This document shows, piece after piece, positions 1 through 7,975 of a DNA stretch of 41,709 nucleotides. Every line of letters starts with the position of its first letter. Position 1 is the first letter of the stretch. The translations under genes were made by a program, and so were the position numbers. The stretch comes from SLFT01 sp964493075 (GTDB taxonomy: Bacteria > Hydrogenedentota > Hydrogenedentia > Hydrogenedentales > CAITNO01), in the NCBI GenBank assembly GCA_964493075.1, contig CAZBNU010000007.1, forward strand, positions 1-41,709. Direction: 5' to 3'. The notes below the pieces were generated by a model. The model searched no databases. It was not told the origin of the DNA and saw only the letters and a program-made list of their open reading frames with translations.

Positions 1-80
1 ATGGGTGTCTGCTGTCGTTGACAGGCTGAAACCAAAACCAAAGAACTTAATAAAATACTGACCATCAATAGGCGTCCCAT
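1..80 (-). CDS. Putative lipoprotein, N-terminal fragment (gene runs off the left edge)
   Basis: Reading leftward from an ATG at 78-80 gives 26 codons with no stop before the window edge. The peptide starts MGRLLMVSILLSSLVLVSAC, a hydrophobic signal sequence ending in a lipobox (VSAC, lipid-modified Cys at residue 20), followed by QRQQTP. An AGGA ribosome site at 88-91 lies 7 bases upstream, which supports this start. The product should be exported and anchored by its N-terminal Cys. The mature domain lies outside the window, so no function can be given. It is transcribed divergently from the GH4 operon. Confidence 0.7.
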   Translation of the reverse strand, partial: MGRLLMVSILLSSLVLVSACQRQQTP

Positions 81-170
81 ACAGTATTCCTTTCACTCTC
101 GCCAACCACTGGCGGTTCCTCAATAGTATGTCTATGCACACGCACACAAACACCAGACTTTGTACCTTGA

Positions 171-199
171 ATACTATCAGAACCCCACATCTTAATCAA
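171..199 (-). promoter_or_regulatory. Probable promoter of the left-edge lipoprotein gene
   Basis: On the minus strand, TTGATT (194-199) and TAGTAT (171-176) are separated by 17 bases. The -10 box is preceded by TGA, making an extended -10. It lies about 90 bases upstream of the lipoprotein ATG. Both boxes match the housekeeping consensus at four of six positions. Inference from sequence only. Confidence 0.4.
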
Positions 200-497
200 T
201 TCTAGATACGGAGATTTTTAAAAATTCAATCTGCGCAAATCTGCGTCATCTACGGATTAAATATTCTTTCTATCATCATAGTCGTCGGTTTGTGAAACCC
301 TGCAAAAACTTGCTACACTGATTCGAAGAGATTCAGGGTTTGATATTTTCCGAAAACATAAAAAAGCAGATATTTACAGTTCGAGAAAGTGTTAATTGAC
401 ATAGACAGTAAGGTCTGTGCGTATTTTTTAGCGAAGGCTAAATGGCGCGGTGGATGCGCCGTAACCCGCCTGCAGCGGCGGTAAAAGGAATCTGATT
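200..497. other. Intergenic region upstream of GH4, with a small repeat and two hairpins
   Basis: No gene is seen here. Positions 229-258 hold a degenerate tandem repeat of ATCTGCGCA-like units with period 9-10. Nearer the GH4 gene, the likely leader contains two short GC-rich stems: GGCGC/GCGCC around 445-459 and CCGCC/GGCGG around 468-482. A TTGACA box at 396-401 could be a -35 element, but no convincing -10 follows at the usual distance (TATTTT at 422-427 is 20 bases away). Confidence 0.4.
229..258. repeat. Degenerate tandem repeat, period 9-10
   Basis: Three imperfect copies of an ATCTGCG-type unit run in tandem (ATCTGCGCAA, ATCTGCGTC, ATCTACGG). The array is wholly intergenic and belongs with the other short-period arrays of this window. 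Confidence 0.6.
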
Positions 498-2080
498 ATG
501 CCGAAGATTGCAATGATTGGTGCTGGAAGTATTGTATTCTGCAAAACCCTGTTTCTGGATATTGTGGCGACGCCCGCATTAAAGAACAGCGAATTCCGGT
601 TCATGAGCCGCACCCTGCCGAAACTGGAGCGGATGAAGAAATTCGCAGACCGCGTTATCAGCGAGAACAATCTCGAAGCTACGGCCATGATCACCACCGA
701 CCGCCGCAAAGCACTGGAGAACGCCGATTACGTCATTGTCATGTTGCAGGTGGGCGGTGTGGACGCCTTCGCGCTGGACTACGAAATCCCCATGAAGCAC
801 GGTGTGGACCAGTGCATCGGCGACACCCTGGGACCTGGCGGCCTGTTCCGCGCCCTACGCACCATCCCGGTGATGATGGACATTGTGAAGGATATGAAAG
901 AACTCTGCCCGAACGCGACCCTGCTGAACTACGTCAACCCCATGGCGTCGGTCTGCTGGGCGCTGGGCAAAAACCCCGGCCTGCAATATGTGGGACTGTG
1001 CCACGGCGTGCAGACCACGCTCGATCTGATCGCCGGTTATGTCGGGCTGCCGAAAGAAGACATTGACTATATGGCGGCGGGCATCAACCACATGGGCTGG
1101 TTCCTGAAAATGGAACACAAGGGCAAGGACCTCTATCCCTTGTTCAAGGAGAAGTGCGAACTGCCCGAATACTACATCAACGAAAAGGTGCGCATCGAAG
1201 TTATGCGGCATTTCGGCTATTTCATGACCGAAAGCACAGGCCATCTTTCGGAATATGTGCCGTGGTTCCGGAGCAGTAAAAGGGCGCTGGATACCTACTG
1301 CGACGAACCGGCCTTCGGCGGCGAAACGGGCGCCTACCTGGGCTGGTGCCGACTGATTGCAGACAAACTCGAAGATGTAGATATGCTGGCAGAAGAACCG
1401 GCCACCATTCCCAAGCGTAGTGTGGAATACTGCTCGTACATTCTGGAAGCGCTGGAAACAGGCGTACCCTTCAAGTTCCAGGGCAATGTGCGCAACGACG
1501 GCTATATCACCAACCTGCCGGAGGGCTGCTGCGCGGAAGTGCCCGTGTTTGCCGACAAGATGGGATTGCACCCGGTGCGTGTGGGCGCGCTGCCCGCACA
1601 GTTGGCCGCGCTTAACCAGACCAACGTAACCGCGCAGGGGCTTACGGTGGAAGCGGCGCTTACCGGCGACCCGGAACTCGTGGTAGCTGCCGCCGCGCTT
1701 GACCCGCTCACCTGTGCATGCCTGACCCTGAAAGAAGTTCGGGACATGGTGGCGGAGATGTTGGAAGCGGAAGCACAATGGCTGCCCCAGTTCGCGGTAA
1801 AGCCCCTGAAAGCCACACCGGCCATCCCGACACCGCCCGGCACGAAGCATGCCGAAGTACCCCTTGACCCGGCGCTGGCCGTGGTNNNNNNNNNNNNNNN
1901 NNNNNNNNNNNNNNNNNNNNNNNNNNNNNNNNNNNNNNNNNNNNNNNNNNNNNNNNNNNNNNNNNNNNNNNNNNNNNNNNNNNNNCACCGCCCGGCACGA
2001 AGCATGCCGAAGTACCCCTTGACCCGGCGCTGGCCGTGGTACACCGTTTTGGGGAACTGGCGGAAAAGGCTTCGTCGTAG
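498..2080 (+). CDS. GH4 family glycosidase, alpha-galactosidase (MelA)-like; contains an assembly gap
   Basis: This is an NAD- and divalent-metal-dependent glycosidase of family GH4, a cytoplasmic enzyme that oxidises sugar C3, eliminates the glycosidic bond and adds water. Visible motifs are the Rossmann GAGS at residues 8-11, NPM at 147-149, the metal-binding CHGVQ at 168-172 and INHMGW at 196-201. These resemble MelA more than 6-phospho-glycosidases, but galactosidase and galacturonidase cannot be separated by eye. An AAAGGA site at 484-489 supports the start. The 100 Ns at 1886-1985 are flanked by an exact 55-base duplication. Removing 155 bases leaves a continuous frame that ends at TAG 2078-2080 and gives about 475 residues, normal for GH4. 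It is first in an operon with an FG-GAP protein, an isomerase-like protein and a Gfo/Idh oxidoreductase. Confidence 0.9.
1831..2040. other. Assembly gap (100 N) flanked by an identical 55-base duplication
   Basis: The Ns occupy 1886-1985. The 55 bases before them (1831-1885) are identical to the 55 bases after (1986-2040). This is the signature of two contigs sharing a k-mer-sized overlap that was scaffolded rather than merged. Collapsing it keeps the GH4 reading frame. Confidence 0.95.
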
Positions 2081-2120
2081 GGACACGGACGAACACGGAC
2101 GTACACAGACCTACAAGGAT
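2081..2120. repeat. Degenerate tandem repeat, period 10
   Basis: Directly after the GH4 stop, four 10-base units run in tandem: GGACACGGAC, GAACACGGAC, GTACACAGAC, CTACAAGGAT. The last unit merges into the ribosome site (AAGGA) of the next small gene. It belongs to the class of short-period intergenic arrays in this window. Confidence 0.7.
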
Positions 2121-2129
2121 GGAAAGAAT

Positions 2130-2315
2130 ATGAGTACTGTAAAGGATGAAGTCAGAGCGCTTCTGGATAAACTTCCGGATGACTGCACGAGAGAAGATAT
2201 ACAATATCACCTCTACGTAATCGAAAAGATTCAAAAAGGGATTGACCGCGCAGACCGTGAAGGCACGATAAGCCAAACTGATATAGAACATGAACAAGGA
2301 GTAAACCATGTATAA
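2130..2315 (+). CDS. Small antitoxin-like protein without a toxin partner
   Basis: A 61-residue protein starting MSTVKDEVRALLDKLPDDCT. The pattern of an N-terminal helix, then LLDKLPDDCT-x-EDIQYHLYV and a charged helix ending near TISQ, resembles the small antitoxins that accompany RelE/ParE toxins in many environmental bacteria; this rests on memory of the family. An AAGGA lies about 10 bases upstream of the ATG. No RelE/ParE gene follows. The C-terminus instead reads through the ribosome site of the FG-GAP gene and overlaps its start by 8 bases, so the tail may be non-native. It is either a relic antitoxin captured in the sugar operon or a small regulator. Confidence 0.6.
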   Translation: MSTVKDEVRALLDKLPDDCTREDIQYHLYVIEKIQKGIDRADREGTISQTDIEHEQGVNHV

Positions 2316-3453
2316 ACTTATTGCCGTAACGATTATTCTCGCAACAACCACATTAGCGGAACCGGGCGCATTACGGTTTGAACGTGTGCCCATCAGCGAA
2401 CGTACCTATGAGGCGGCCTCCATTTTCGATGTAAACAACGACGGTGTGCTCGATTTGTTTTCAGGCGCTTATTGGTATGCCGGGCCGGATTTCAAAACGT
2501 CGCACAAGGTTACCGAAATTGATGGTCAGGATACCTATTACGACGATTTTTCGAATTATCCAATGGATGTTAATGGTGACGGGTTGCTGGATGTTGTTAC
2601 CGGCGGCTGGTGGAACCAGGCGTTGCTCTGGCGCGAGAATCCCGGTAACGACGGGGAATGGACCAATCATAAGATTGCCGATATCGGCAATGTGGAACGC
2701 GCTTTTTTTCATGACATGGACGGCGACGGCATCATGGAAGTCATTCCCAATACACCGGGCAACCCTGTACGCATTTTCAAACTCGTTACCGATGCAAATG
2801 GCAAGGGCACAGGCGAGTTCAAGATGTACCTGATCACCGAAAAACCGCAGGGACACGGCCTGGGCGCCGGGGATGTTAACGGGGACGGACGTGCAGATAT
2901 TGTGCTGAGCCAAGGCTGGCTGGAAGCGCCGGAGGACCCGCTGAACAATCTCGATAAATGGCAATGGCACGAAGAATATGATTTTCCGCATGCCAGCGTT
3001 CCCATTATTGTGTACGACGTGAATGAAGACAACCTGCCCGATTTTATCGTGGGAACCGGACATGGCTATGGGTTGTATTGGGTGCAACAGGGCAAAGATG
3101 CGGACGGTAAGCGCACCTGGGAAAAACATGATATTGATACAGAACGTTCCCAGTTCCACGACCTGCAACTGGCGGATATTGACAAAGACGGCGAAATTGA
3201 ATTGATAACAGGAAAACGCTACCATGCCCACAACGGGAAAGATCCGGGCGCTGAAGACCCGTTGTTTCTTTCCTACTACGAAGTTAATAAAGGCGAGTTC
3301 AAGCGCTTCGATATTGACTACGGCCCTGCGGGTAAGGCAAGCGGCGCGGGCATCTATTTCTGGATGGCTGATGTTGACAGTAACGGCTGGCTGGATGTGT
3401 TCGCACCAGGCAAAGACGGCTTGTTTCTGTTCCTTAACCAGGGTAACAACTAA
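2308..3453 (+). CDS. Secreted FG-GAP / VCBS repeat protein
   Basis: A 381-residue exported protein. Residues 1-17 form a signal peptide (MYKLIAVTIILATTTLA). The rest is a run of about seven repeats centred on Ca2+-binding loops: FDVNNDGVLDLF, MDVNGDGLLDVV, HDMDGDGIMEVI, GDVNGDGRADIV, YDVNEDNLPDFI, ADIDKDGEIELI and ADVDSNGWLDVF. This spacing is typical of FG-GAP beta-propellers, so a seven-bladed fold is likely. Such propellers bind ligands or carbohydrates, but no enzyme activity can be read from the sequence. AAGGAG at 2296-2301 gives the start. It lies between GH4 and a Tat-exported isomerase-like protein, suggesting a role in extracytoplasmic glycan handling. Confidence 0.85.
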   Translation: MYKLIAVTIILATTTLAEPGALRFERVPISERTYEAASIFDVNNDGVLDLFSGAYWYAGPDFKTSHKVTEIDGQDTYYDDFSNYPMDVNGDGLLDVVTGGWWNQALLWRENPGNDGEWTNHKIADIGNVERAFFHDMDGDGIMEVIPNTPGNPVRIFKLVTDANGKGTGEFKMYLITEKPQGHGLGAGDVNGDGRADIVLSQGWLEAPEDPLNNLDKWQWHEEYDFPHASVPIIVYDVNEDNLPDFIVGTGHGYGLYWVQQGKDADGKRTWEKHDIDTERSQFHDLQLADIDKDGEIELITGKRYHAHNGKDPGAEDPLFLSYYEVNKGEFKRFDIDYGPAGKASGAGIYFWMADVDSNGWLDVFAPGKDGLFLFLNQGNN

Positions 3454-3474
3454 CAACAAACAAGGAGATGATAT

Positions 3475-4359
3475 ATGGAACTGACACGAAGAGGTTTCTT
3501 GCGACAGACTGCGCTAGGTTCGGCGGGATTGGCCGCCCTGTTGCAGTTGAAGGCAAGCGGCACCGTGAATATCCGGTTAAGCGCCTGCGACTGGTCCATT
3601 GGCGCACGAAGCGATCCCAAGGGGTTCGACATTGCCAAGGAGATTGGGCTGGATGGTCTGGAAATATCGCCTACCGCTGACGTCGGAGATACCATGAAGC
3701 TTGCCGATCCGGCGTGGCGGCAGGTATACAAGGATGCTGCGCAACGCACCGGATTGGTGATTTCCTCCGTTGCCATGGGACACCTGAACAGTTATCCTTT
3801 TGCCACCGATGAGCGCGCCCCGGCATGGCTGGAACAAACCATAGAAGCTACTGCGGACTTTGGCGCAAAGGTCATCCTGCTCGCGTTCTTCAGTGACGGC
3901 GATCTTCTGGAAAAGAAAGGACTCCTCGGACGGGGCGGCGGCCTGAAGGAAAAGGAAGTGGACGCAGTAGTAGAACGGCTTATCAAGGCAGCCCCAATTG
4001 CAAAAGACGCGGGGGTTATCATCGGCTTGGAAAATACCCTGTCCGCAGAGCAGAATATGTCTATCATCAACCGGGTGAACCATGACTCCGTGCAGGTTTA
4101 TTACGATGTGGGCAATTCCACCTACAACGGTTATGACGTGCCCGCCGAAATACGCATGCTGGACAAGAAAATATGTCAGATTCATTTCAAGGACGGCGGC
4201 TTCTACCTCGGTAAAGGGAAGGTGGACATGGACGCTGTGGCGAAGGCGATGAACGATATCAATTACGATGGTTGGGTAGTGCTTGAGACTGCCGTTCAAG
4301 AAAACGACCTCGTGGGCACATTCACTAAAAACGCTGCATTTGCACGCAGCATGTTTTAA
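3475..4359 (+). CDS. Tat-exported sugar phosphate isomerase/epimerase-family TIM barrel
   Basis: A 294-residue protein of the xylose-isomerase-like TIM-barrel superfamily (AP endonuclease 2 fold). The N-terminus, LTRRGFLRQTALGSAG, is a twin-arginine signal, so the folded protein should be exported. Barrel landmarks include IGLENT (metal-ligand Glu), YYDVGN, QIHFKD and VVLETAV near the C-terminus, which supply the usual Glu/Asp/His metal site. A strong AAGGAG precedes the ATG. It lies 21 bases after the FG-GAP gene and 17 before the Gfo/Idh gene, in one operon. Members isomerise, epimerise or dehydrate sugars; keto-sugar processing together with the next gene is plausible but inferred. Confidence 0.85.
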   Translation: MELTRRGFLRQTALGSAGLAALLQLKASGTVNIRLSACDWSIGARSDPKGFDIAKEIGLDGLEISPTADVGDTMKLADPAWRQVYKDAAQRTGLVISSVAMGHLNSYPFATDERAPAWLEQTIEATADFGAKVILLAFFSDGDLLEKKGLLGRGGGLKEKEVDAVVERLIKAAPIAKDAGVIIGLENTLSAEQNMSIINRVNHDSVQVYYDVGNSTYNGYDVPAEIRMLDKKICQIHFKDGGFYLGKGKVDMDAVAKAMNDINYDGWVVLETAVQENDLVGTFTKNAAFARSMF

Positions 4360-4376
4360 CAGGAAAGGGAATTAAC

Positions 4377-5606
4377 ATGTCTCAAGAGAATAAAAACAAC
4401 ATTCAGCGACGCACCTTTTTGAAGGCGGCAGCGGCTTCCACGGCGTTCACCATACTGCCAGCGGCAACCGTGCGCGGACTTACGGCAAACAGCAAGGTGG
4501 AACTAGGCCTGACTGGATGCGGCGGACGGGGCATCTGGATAGCACGCCTCTTCGAACAGCACGCCAATTTCAAAGTGGTGGCGCTTCACGATTACTTCAA
4601 GGATCGCATTGAGGAAGCGCGTCGTGCGGTGGATGTGGACGAATCCCGCTGCTACACGGGACTCGACGGCTATCATGATTTGGTGCAGAGCAAGGTGGAT
4701 GCTGTTGCCGTAGAGAGTCCGCCTTACTACCATCCGGAACAATCTGTTGCCACGCTGGAAGCGGGAAAGCACCTGTATCTGGCCAAACCCATTGCTGTAG
4801 ATGTGCCCGGTTGCATGGCCATTGTGGAAGCGGCAAAGAAGAGCAATGGGAAATTAAGCGCCTGGGTGGATTTCCAGACCCGCGCCAATGAGTTCTTCCA
4901 GGGCGCAGCACAGCGGGTTCACGACGGATTCATCGGCAAGCCGGTATGTGGGCAATTCTACTATTACTGCGGACGGCTGAACCGACGCTGCCAGGGCGAT
5001 TCCGAATTATCCCGCCTGCGCAACTGGTTCTTTGATATTGCCCTCTCCGGCGACATCATTGTAGAACAGAACATCCACGTGCTGGACGTTGCCAATTGGT
5101 ACCTGCAAGGACATCCGCTGAAGGCGGTGGGCAGGGGCGGACGCAAAGCGCGTGTGGACGTTGGCGATTGCTGGGATCATTTCACCGTAGCCTACACCTA
5201 CCCCGACGACGTGTTGGTGGATTTCAGTTCCGGCCAATTCACCTACGGCTATGATGATCTGTGCATGCGTCTATACTGTTCCGAAGGCACTGTGGATTCC
5301 CATTACGGCGGCGATGTCGGCATACGCGGCAAAAGCAACACCTGGGAAGGCGGGAAAACTAATTCCATCTATCAGGACGGCGCCATTGCGAACATCAAGA
5401 TGTTTTACGACAGCATCGTAAACAACGCGCCCATAGACAACACGGAAGAATGCGCCCACAGCACCATGACCAGCATCCTGGGGCGCATGGCGGCCTATAC
5501 CGAAGAAGAAGTTACCTGGGACCAGATGCTCGCCGCCAACGAAAAACTCGACCCTAAACTCAACCTGCCTGCAGATGGCCCGGAACAGCCACCGGTTCGG
5601 GGTTGA
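4377..5606 (+). CDS. Tat-exported Gfo/Idh/MocA family oxidoreductase
   Basis: A 409-residue NAD(P)-dependent oxidoreductase. The twin-arginine signal (QRRTFLKAAAAS, residues 10-21) predicts export of the folded, cofactor-loaded enzyme, as with glucose-fructose oxidoreductase. The Rossmann motif GCGGRG is at 47-52 and the family's EKP-type motif appears as YLAKPIA at 134-140, keeping the Lys-Pro pair. The C-terminal part is the usual beta-sheet substrate domain. A GGAAAGGGAA site precedes the start. It is the last gene of the operon begun by GH4. Its substrate is unknown; oxidation of a sugar or glycoside hydroxyl is the family role. Confidence 0.88.
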   Translation: MSQENKNNIQRRTFLKAAAASTAFTILPAATVRGLTANSKVELGLTGCGGRGIWIARLFEQHANFKVVALHDYFKDRIEEARRAVDVDESRCYTGLDGYHDLVQSKVDAVAVESPPYYHPEQSVATLEAGKHLYLAKPIAVDVPGCMAIVEAAKKSNGKLSAWVDFQTRANEFFQGAAQRVHDGFIGKPVCGQFYYYCGRLNRRCQGDSELSRLRNWFFDIALSGDIIVEQNIHVLDVANWYLQGHPLKAVGRGGRKARVDVGDCWDHFTVAYTYPDDVLVDFSSGQFTYGYDDLCMRLYCSEGTVDSHYGGDVGIRGKSNTWEGGKTNSIYQDGAIANIKMFYDSIVNNAPIDNTEECAHSTMTSILGRMAAYTEEEVTWDQMLAANEKLDPKLNLPADGPEQPPVRG

Positions 5607-5632
5607 TTGAATACCTGACAGAAATTTGAGTA

Positions 5633-5652
5633 GGGGGGAGGAGTTACCCCCC
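5633..5652 (+). terminator. Possible hairpin ending the GH4 operon
   Basis: Six Gs (5633-5638) pair with six Cs (5647-5652) across an 8-base loop, 27 bases after the Gfo/Idh stop. There is no U-tract, so intrinsic termination is uncertain. Confidence 0.35.
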
Positions 5653-5768
5653 TCCCCCACACTATCGAGCATACCTGCTCGGTACCACGGCGGTTTCGTT
5701 CATTTCTCGACGATTCATACCTGTGAACCGGGTTTATGGGATTTTGCTTCATGCCATGTCTGGCAGAC

Positions 5769-5805
5769 AAAAAGAGCAACCATAGTGACACCATGGTTGC
5801 TCTTT
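5769..5805 (-). terminator. Rho-independent terminator of tRNA-Arg
   Basis: A perfect 13-base-pair stem (arms 5771-5783 and 5793-5805, arm AAAGAGCAACCAT) with a 9-base loop. Read on the minus strand it ends in a run of five Ts (5773-5769). It begins 13 bases beyond the tRNA 3' end in the same direction, a textbook intrinsic terminator. Confidence 0.85.
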
Positions 5806-5817
5806 CACATTTTGTCA

Positions 5818-5894
5818 TGGCGCGCCTGGCTGGACTCGAACCAGCGGCCCTCTGCTTAGAAGGCAGATGCTCTATCCACCTGAGCTACAGGCGC
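5818..5894 (-). tRNA. tRNA-Arg, anticodon UCU, CCA encoded
   Basis: The minus strand folds as a complete cloverleaf: acceptor GCGCCTG/CAGGCGC (7 pairs), D arm GCTCAGGTGGATAGAGC, anticodon arm TCTGC-CTTCTAA-GCAGA, and T arm CTGG-TTCGAGT-CCAG. The anticodon TCT reads AGA, so it charges arginine. The discriminator base is G (5821) and CCA is encoded (5818-5820), giving 77 nucleotides. It lies downstream of the SGNH hydrolase gene in the same direction and is followed by its own terminator. Confidence 0.97.
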
Positions 5895-5975
5895 GTGTTG
5901 GTATTTTCTCATATCACTATACGTTGTTTCCAATGTAGCAACTCCTTAATCATCGAATCCAGATTATTCAGGCTG

Positions 5976-6860
5976 TTACTTTCCTGTTGTTGCAGACGCT
6001 GAAAGCAACCTTTTGTAGATGGTATTCATGGCATTCTCAAGCATGACCAGGTGGGCTTCTTCGTTGGGATGGATGCCGTCGCCTGGGTAGGTCCTGTCGG
6101 CGAATTCCACCTGGATGAATGCGGTATCAGGCATAGGCAATGTGGGATTGCCGCCGGGAAAGGGCTGGTAGTCCGGCGGGCCGCCAGGACACGCCGCGTC
6201 TGCAGGTTCCTTGAAGTGATACTGCATCAAGCCGAGGTTATGAACATAGGTGCATCCCTCAATTTCCTGTGCAAGGTCGCGTTTTCGTTTTTCGTGTTCA
6301 ATGAAACATTCATTCACCTGCGTTTGGGTCATCCCACCGAAATCGAAGTTCTGGCCCAAAACAGCAAACACTTCCTTGGCCGTGGCAGGATTCAGGTAAT
6401 CGTATCCCGCCAGAACAACATGATGTATCTGTTCCTGCTCCAAACAGAAATTAACAATCCGCCTGATGTTGCGGGCTATGGTATCCCATTCCCGTGTGCG
6501 TTTTTCAGGCGTCCAAGCGTCATACACGTTTTGTTGCTTGATATGGCGCAACACATCGTTGCCGCCGATAATCAGGTGGATCATGTCAACGGTTGGATTT
6601 TCCGCCAGTGCATCCGTAATTTTTTTGCGATATTCCGGCTTCAGCCACTGTTCCGCACGGGTACCGCCTAGGGCGCAGGTCTTGCCGACAGCGGTAACAT
6701 CAGGAAATCCGGCACTGTCCAGGGCTTTGTCCACCAAACCAGGCACCCAGATGCTTTGCGCCCAACTGTCGCCCACAACCAGGATGCGCGGTTCCGTCCA
6801 TGCGGACAGGGCAACAACCAGCACCACAAGGAACACACTGTATATTCTATGTATTTTCAT
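5976..6860 (-). CDS. Secreted SGNH/GDSL-family hydrolase
   Basis: A 294-residue protein with a signal peptide (residues 1 to about 21, MKIHRIYSVFLVVLVVALSA). SGNH blocks are clear: GDSW at 30-33 carries the nucleophile Ser, IGGND at 98-102 is block III with the oxyanion Asn, and DGIH at 261-264 supplies the Asp and His. These enzymes hydrolyse esters of lipids or acetylated carbohydrates in the periplasm or outside the cell; the substrate is not evident. An in-frame ATG 24 codons further upstream exists, but the ATG at 6860 has an AAAGGA site and leads straight into the signal peptide. It is transcribed alone. Confidence 0.85.
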   Translation of the reverse strand: MKIHRIYSVFLVVLVVALSAWTEPRILVVGDSWAQSIWVPGLVDKALDSAGFPDVTAVGKTCALGGTRAEQWLKPEYRKKITDALAENPTVDMIHLIIGGNDVLRHIKQQNVYDAWTPEKRTREWDTIARNIRRIVNFCLEQEQIHHVVLAGYDYLNPATAKEVFAVLGQNFDFGGMTQTQVNECFIEHEKRKRDLAQEIEGCTYVHNLGLMQYHFKEPADAACPGGPPDYQPFPGGNPTLPMPDTAFIQVEFADRTYPGDGIHPNEEAHLVMLENAMNTIYKRLLSASATTGK

Positions 6861-6968
6861 GGATAGAATCCTTTTCTGGGAAATACCATAGCACAAAGCG
6901 CAGGAAATATTTGCCTCACGCAACGCCGCCACGATGCTATAAGCAATTCGAGCGTTTCATTCATTTAG

Positions 6969-7016
6969 ACAGGATAAAGAGTTCTTATCCTGTAAATCCT
7001 GTAATCCCGTCCAAAT
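6969..7016. repeat. Short tandem repeat (ATCCTGTAA-like, period about 9) with an inverted partner
   Basis: TTATCCTGT (6985-6993) pairs perfectly with ACAGGATAA (6969-6977) across a 7-base loop. TATCCTGTA-type units continue in tandem to about 7011. The element is confined to the gap between divergent genes and matches the other short-period intergenic arrays in style. Confidence 0.6.
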
Positions 7017-7088
7017 GACTGGAAGACGGATACTACAAAAAGAGCATAGCCTTTCGCCATTCGCCTAAACTGTTACGAAATTTCATTG

Positions 7089-7116
7089 TTCATTGCCTCG
7101 CTTTTTATGCTACTAT
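7089..7116 (+). promoter_or_regulatory. Probable promoter of the DUF1080 gene
   Basis: TACTAT at 7111-7116 is preceded by TGC, forming an extended -10. A weak -35 (TTCATT, 7089-7094) lies 16 bases upstream. The predicted transcript starts near 7123, about 54 bases before the ATG. Confidence 0.4.
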
Positions 7117-7176
7117 GTTGGCTGTATGTGTGCAGTTTTCGTTGGCGTTGTTTTCAACCGGAGGAGAATTATAATC

Positions 7177-7926
7177 ATGATACGCTTCGCATTTGCTGTT
7201 GTATTTGTTGTTGCACTCTTATGCTCTGTTTCTTGGAGCGAAGAATCCCTCAATATCGCGCCGGAAGGCTATACGCTACTGTTTAACGGCGAGGATTTCA
7301 CTAACTGGCGCGTTCCCGAGGGGGATAATGGTCACTGGCGCATTGTGGACGGCGTCATTGATTACGATGCACAAAGCGAAGCGCCAGAAGACAAATGCCT
7401 TTGGACAGAAAAAGAATACGGCGATTTCGAAATCCAGATGGATTGGCGCATCAAAGAAACGCCTTTCCTGAATCCGCGTGTGCCTGTGGTGAAACCGGAT
7501 GGTTCTCACAAGAAGAACGAAAAAGGCAGAGAGATCACCATGACCATACCGGATTCCGATTCCGGCATTTATGTGCGGGGCACCTCGAAAGCGCAGATTA
7601 ACATCTGGTGCTGGCCAGTGGGTTCGGGCGAAGTCTATGGATACCGTATGGACAAGAAGATGCCGCCTGAAGTACGGGCTGGCGTCACCCCAAAAGTCAT
7701 GGCGGACAATGACATCGGCGAATGGAACACCTTTATCATTACCGTTAAGGGTAATCTGCTTACTGTCGTTTTAAATGGTATCGCGGTCATTGAAAACGCT
7801 GAACTGCCCGATCTTCCGGAACGGGGCCCCATCGCTTTGCAGCATCATGGCAGCCTGAAAGACGGGGAATGGCAGGGACCGCCATCGCTTGTGCAGTTCC
7901 GGAACATTTACATCAAAGAGTTATAA
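7177..7926 (+). CDS. Secreted DUF1080 / 3-keto-disaccharide hydrolase-family protein
   Basis: A 249-residue exported protein of the family formerly called DUF1080, now named for 3-keto-glycoside hydrolase activity; it has a concanavalin-like beta-sandwich. Residues 1 to about 20 form a signal peptide. Diagnostic segments are GYTLLFNGEDFTNWR, then WRIVDGVIDY, YGDFEIQMDWRI, DSDSGIYVRG, GEWNTFIITVKGN and GPIALQHHG, with the closing strand VQFRNIYIKEL. GGAGGAG at 7160-7166 and the signal peptide fix the start at 7177; an upstream in-frame ATG at 7093 would add an unlikely leader. It probably cleaves keto-glycosides outside the cytoplasm, which would match the Tat-exported oxidoreductase at 4377-5606, though that link is inferred. 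Confidence 0.85.
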   Translation: MIRFAFAVVFVVALLCSVSWSEESLNIAPEGYTLLFNGEDFTNWRVPEGDNGHWRIVDGVIDYDAQSEAPEDKCLWTEKEYGDFEIQMDWRIKETPFLNPRVPVVKPDGSHKKNEKGREITMTIPDSDSGIYVRGTSKAQINIWCWPVGSGEVYGYRMDKKMPPEVRAGVTPKVMADNDIGEWNTFIITVKGNLLTVVLNGIAVIENAELPDLPERGPIALQHHGSLKDGEWQGPPSLVQFRNIYIKEL

Positions 7927-7975
7927 TTATTTTCTGTTGCAGTTGGAGAGCGTGTCCGCTCGGGAGAATTGGATC

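Noticed and set aside
1831..2040. Biological direct repeat or insertion flanked by 55-base duplications
   Set aside because: The duplication edges coincide exactly with the N run, and the same arrangement recurs at 21399-21608; an assembly overlap explains both.
855..2393. Long leftward open frame across the GH4 gene
   Set aside because: It runs antisense to GH4, passes through the N gap and shows no family motifs; GH4 motifs and ribosome site are clear on the plus strand.
2461..3459. Leftward open frame antisense to the FG-GAP gene
   Set aside because: The plus strand encodes ordered Ca2+-loop repeats with a signal peptide; the antisense frame is a by-product of codon bias.
3577..4299. Leftward open frame antisense to the isomerase-like gene
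   Set aside because: No start context or recognisable domain; the Tat-signal TIM barrel on the plus strand explains the region.
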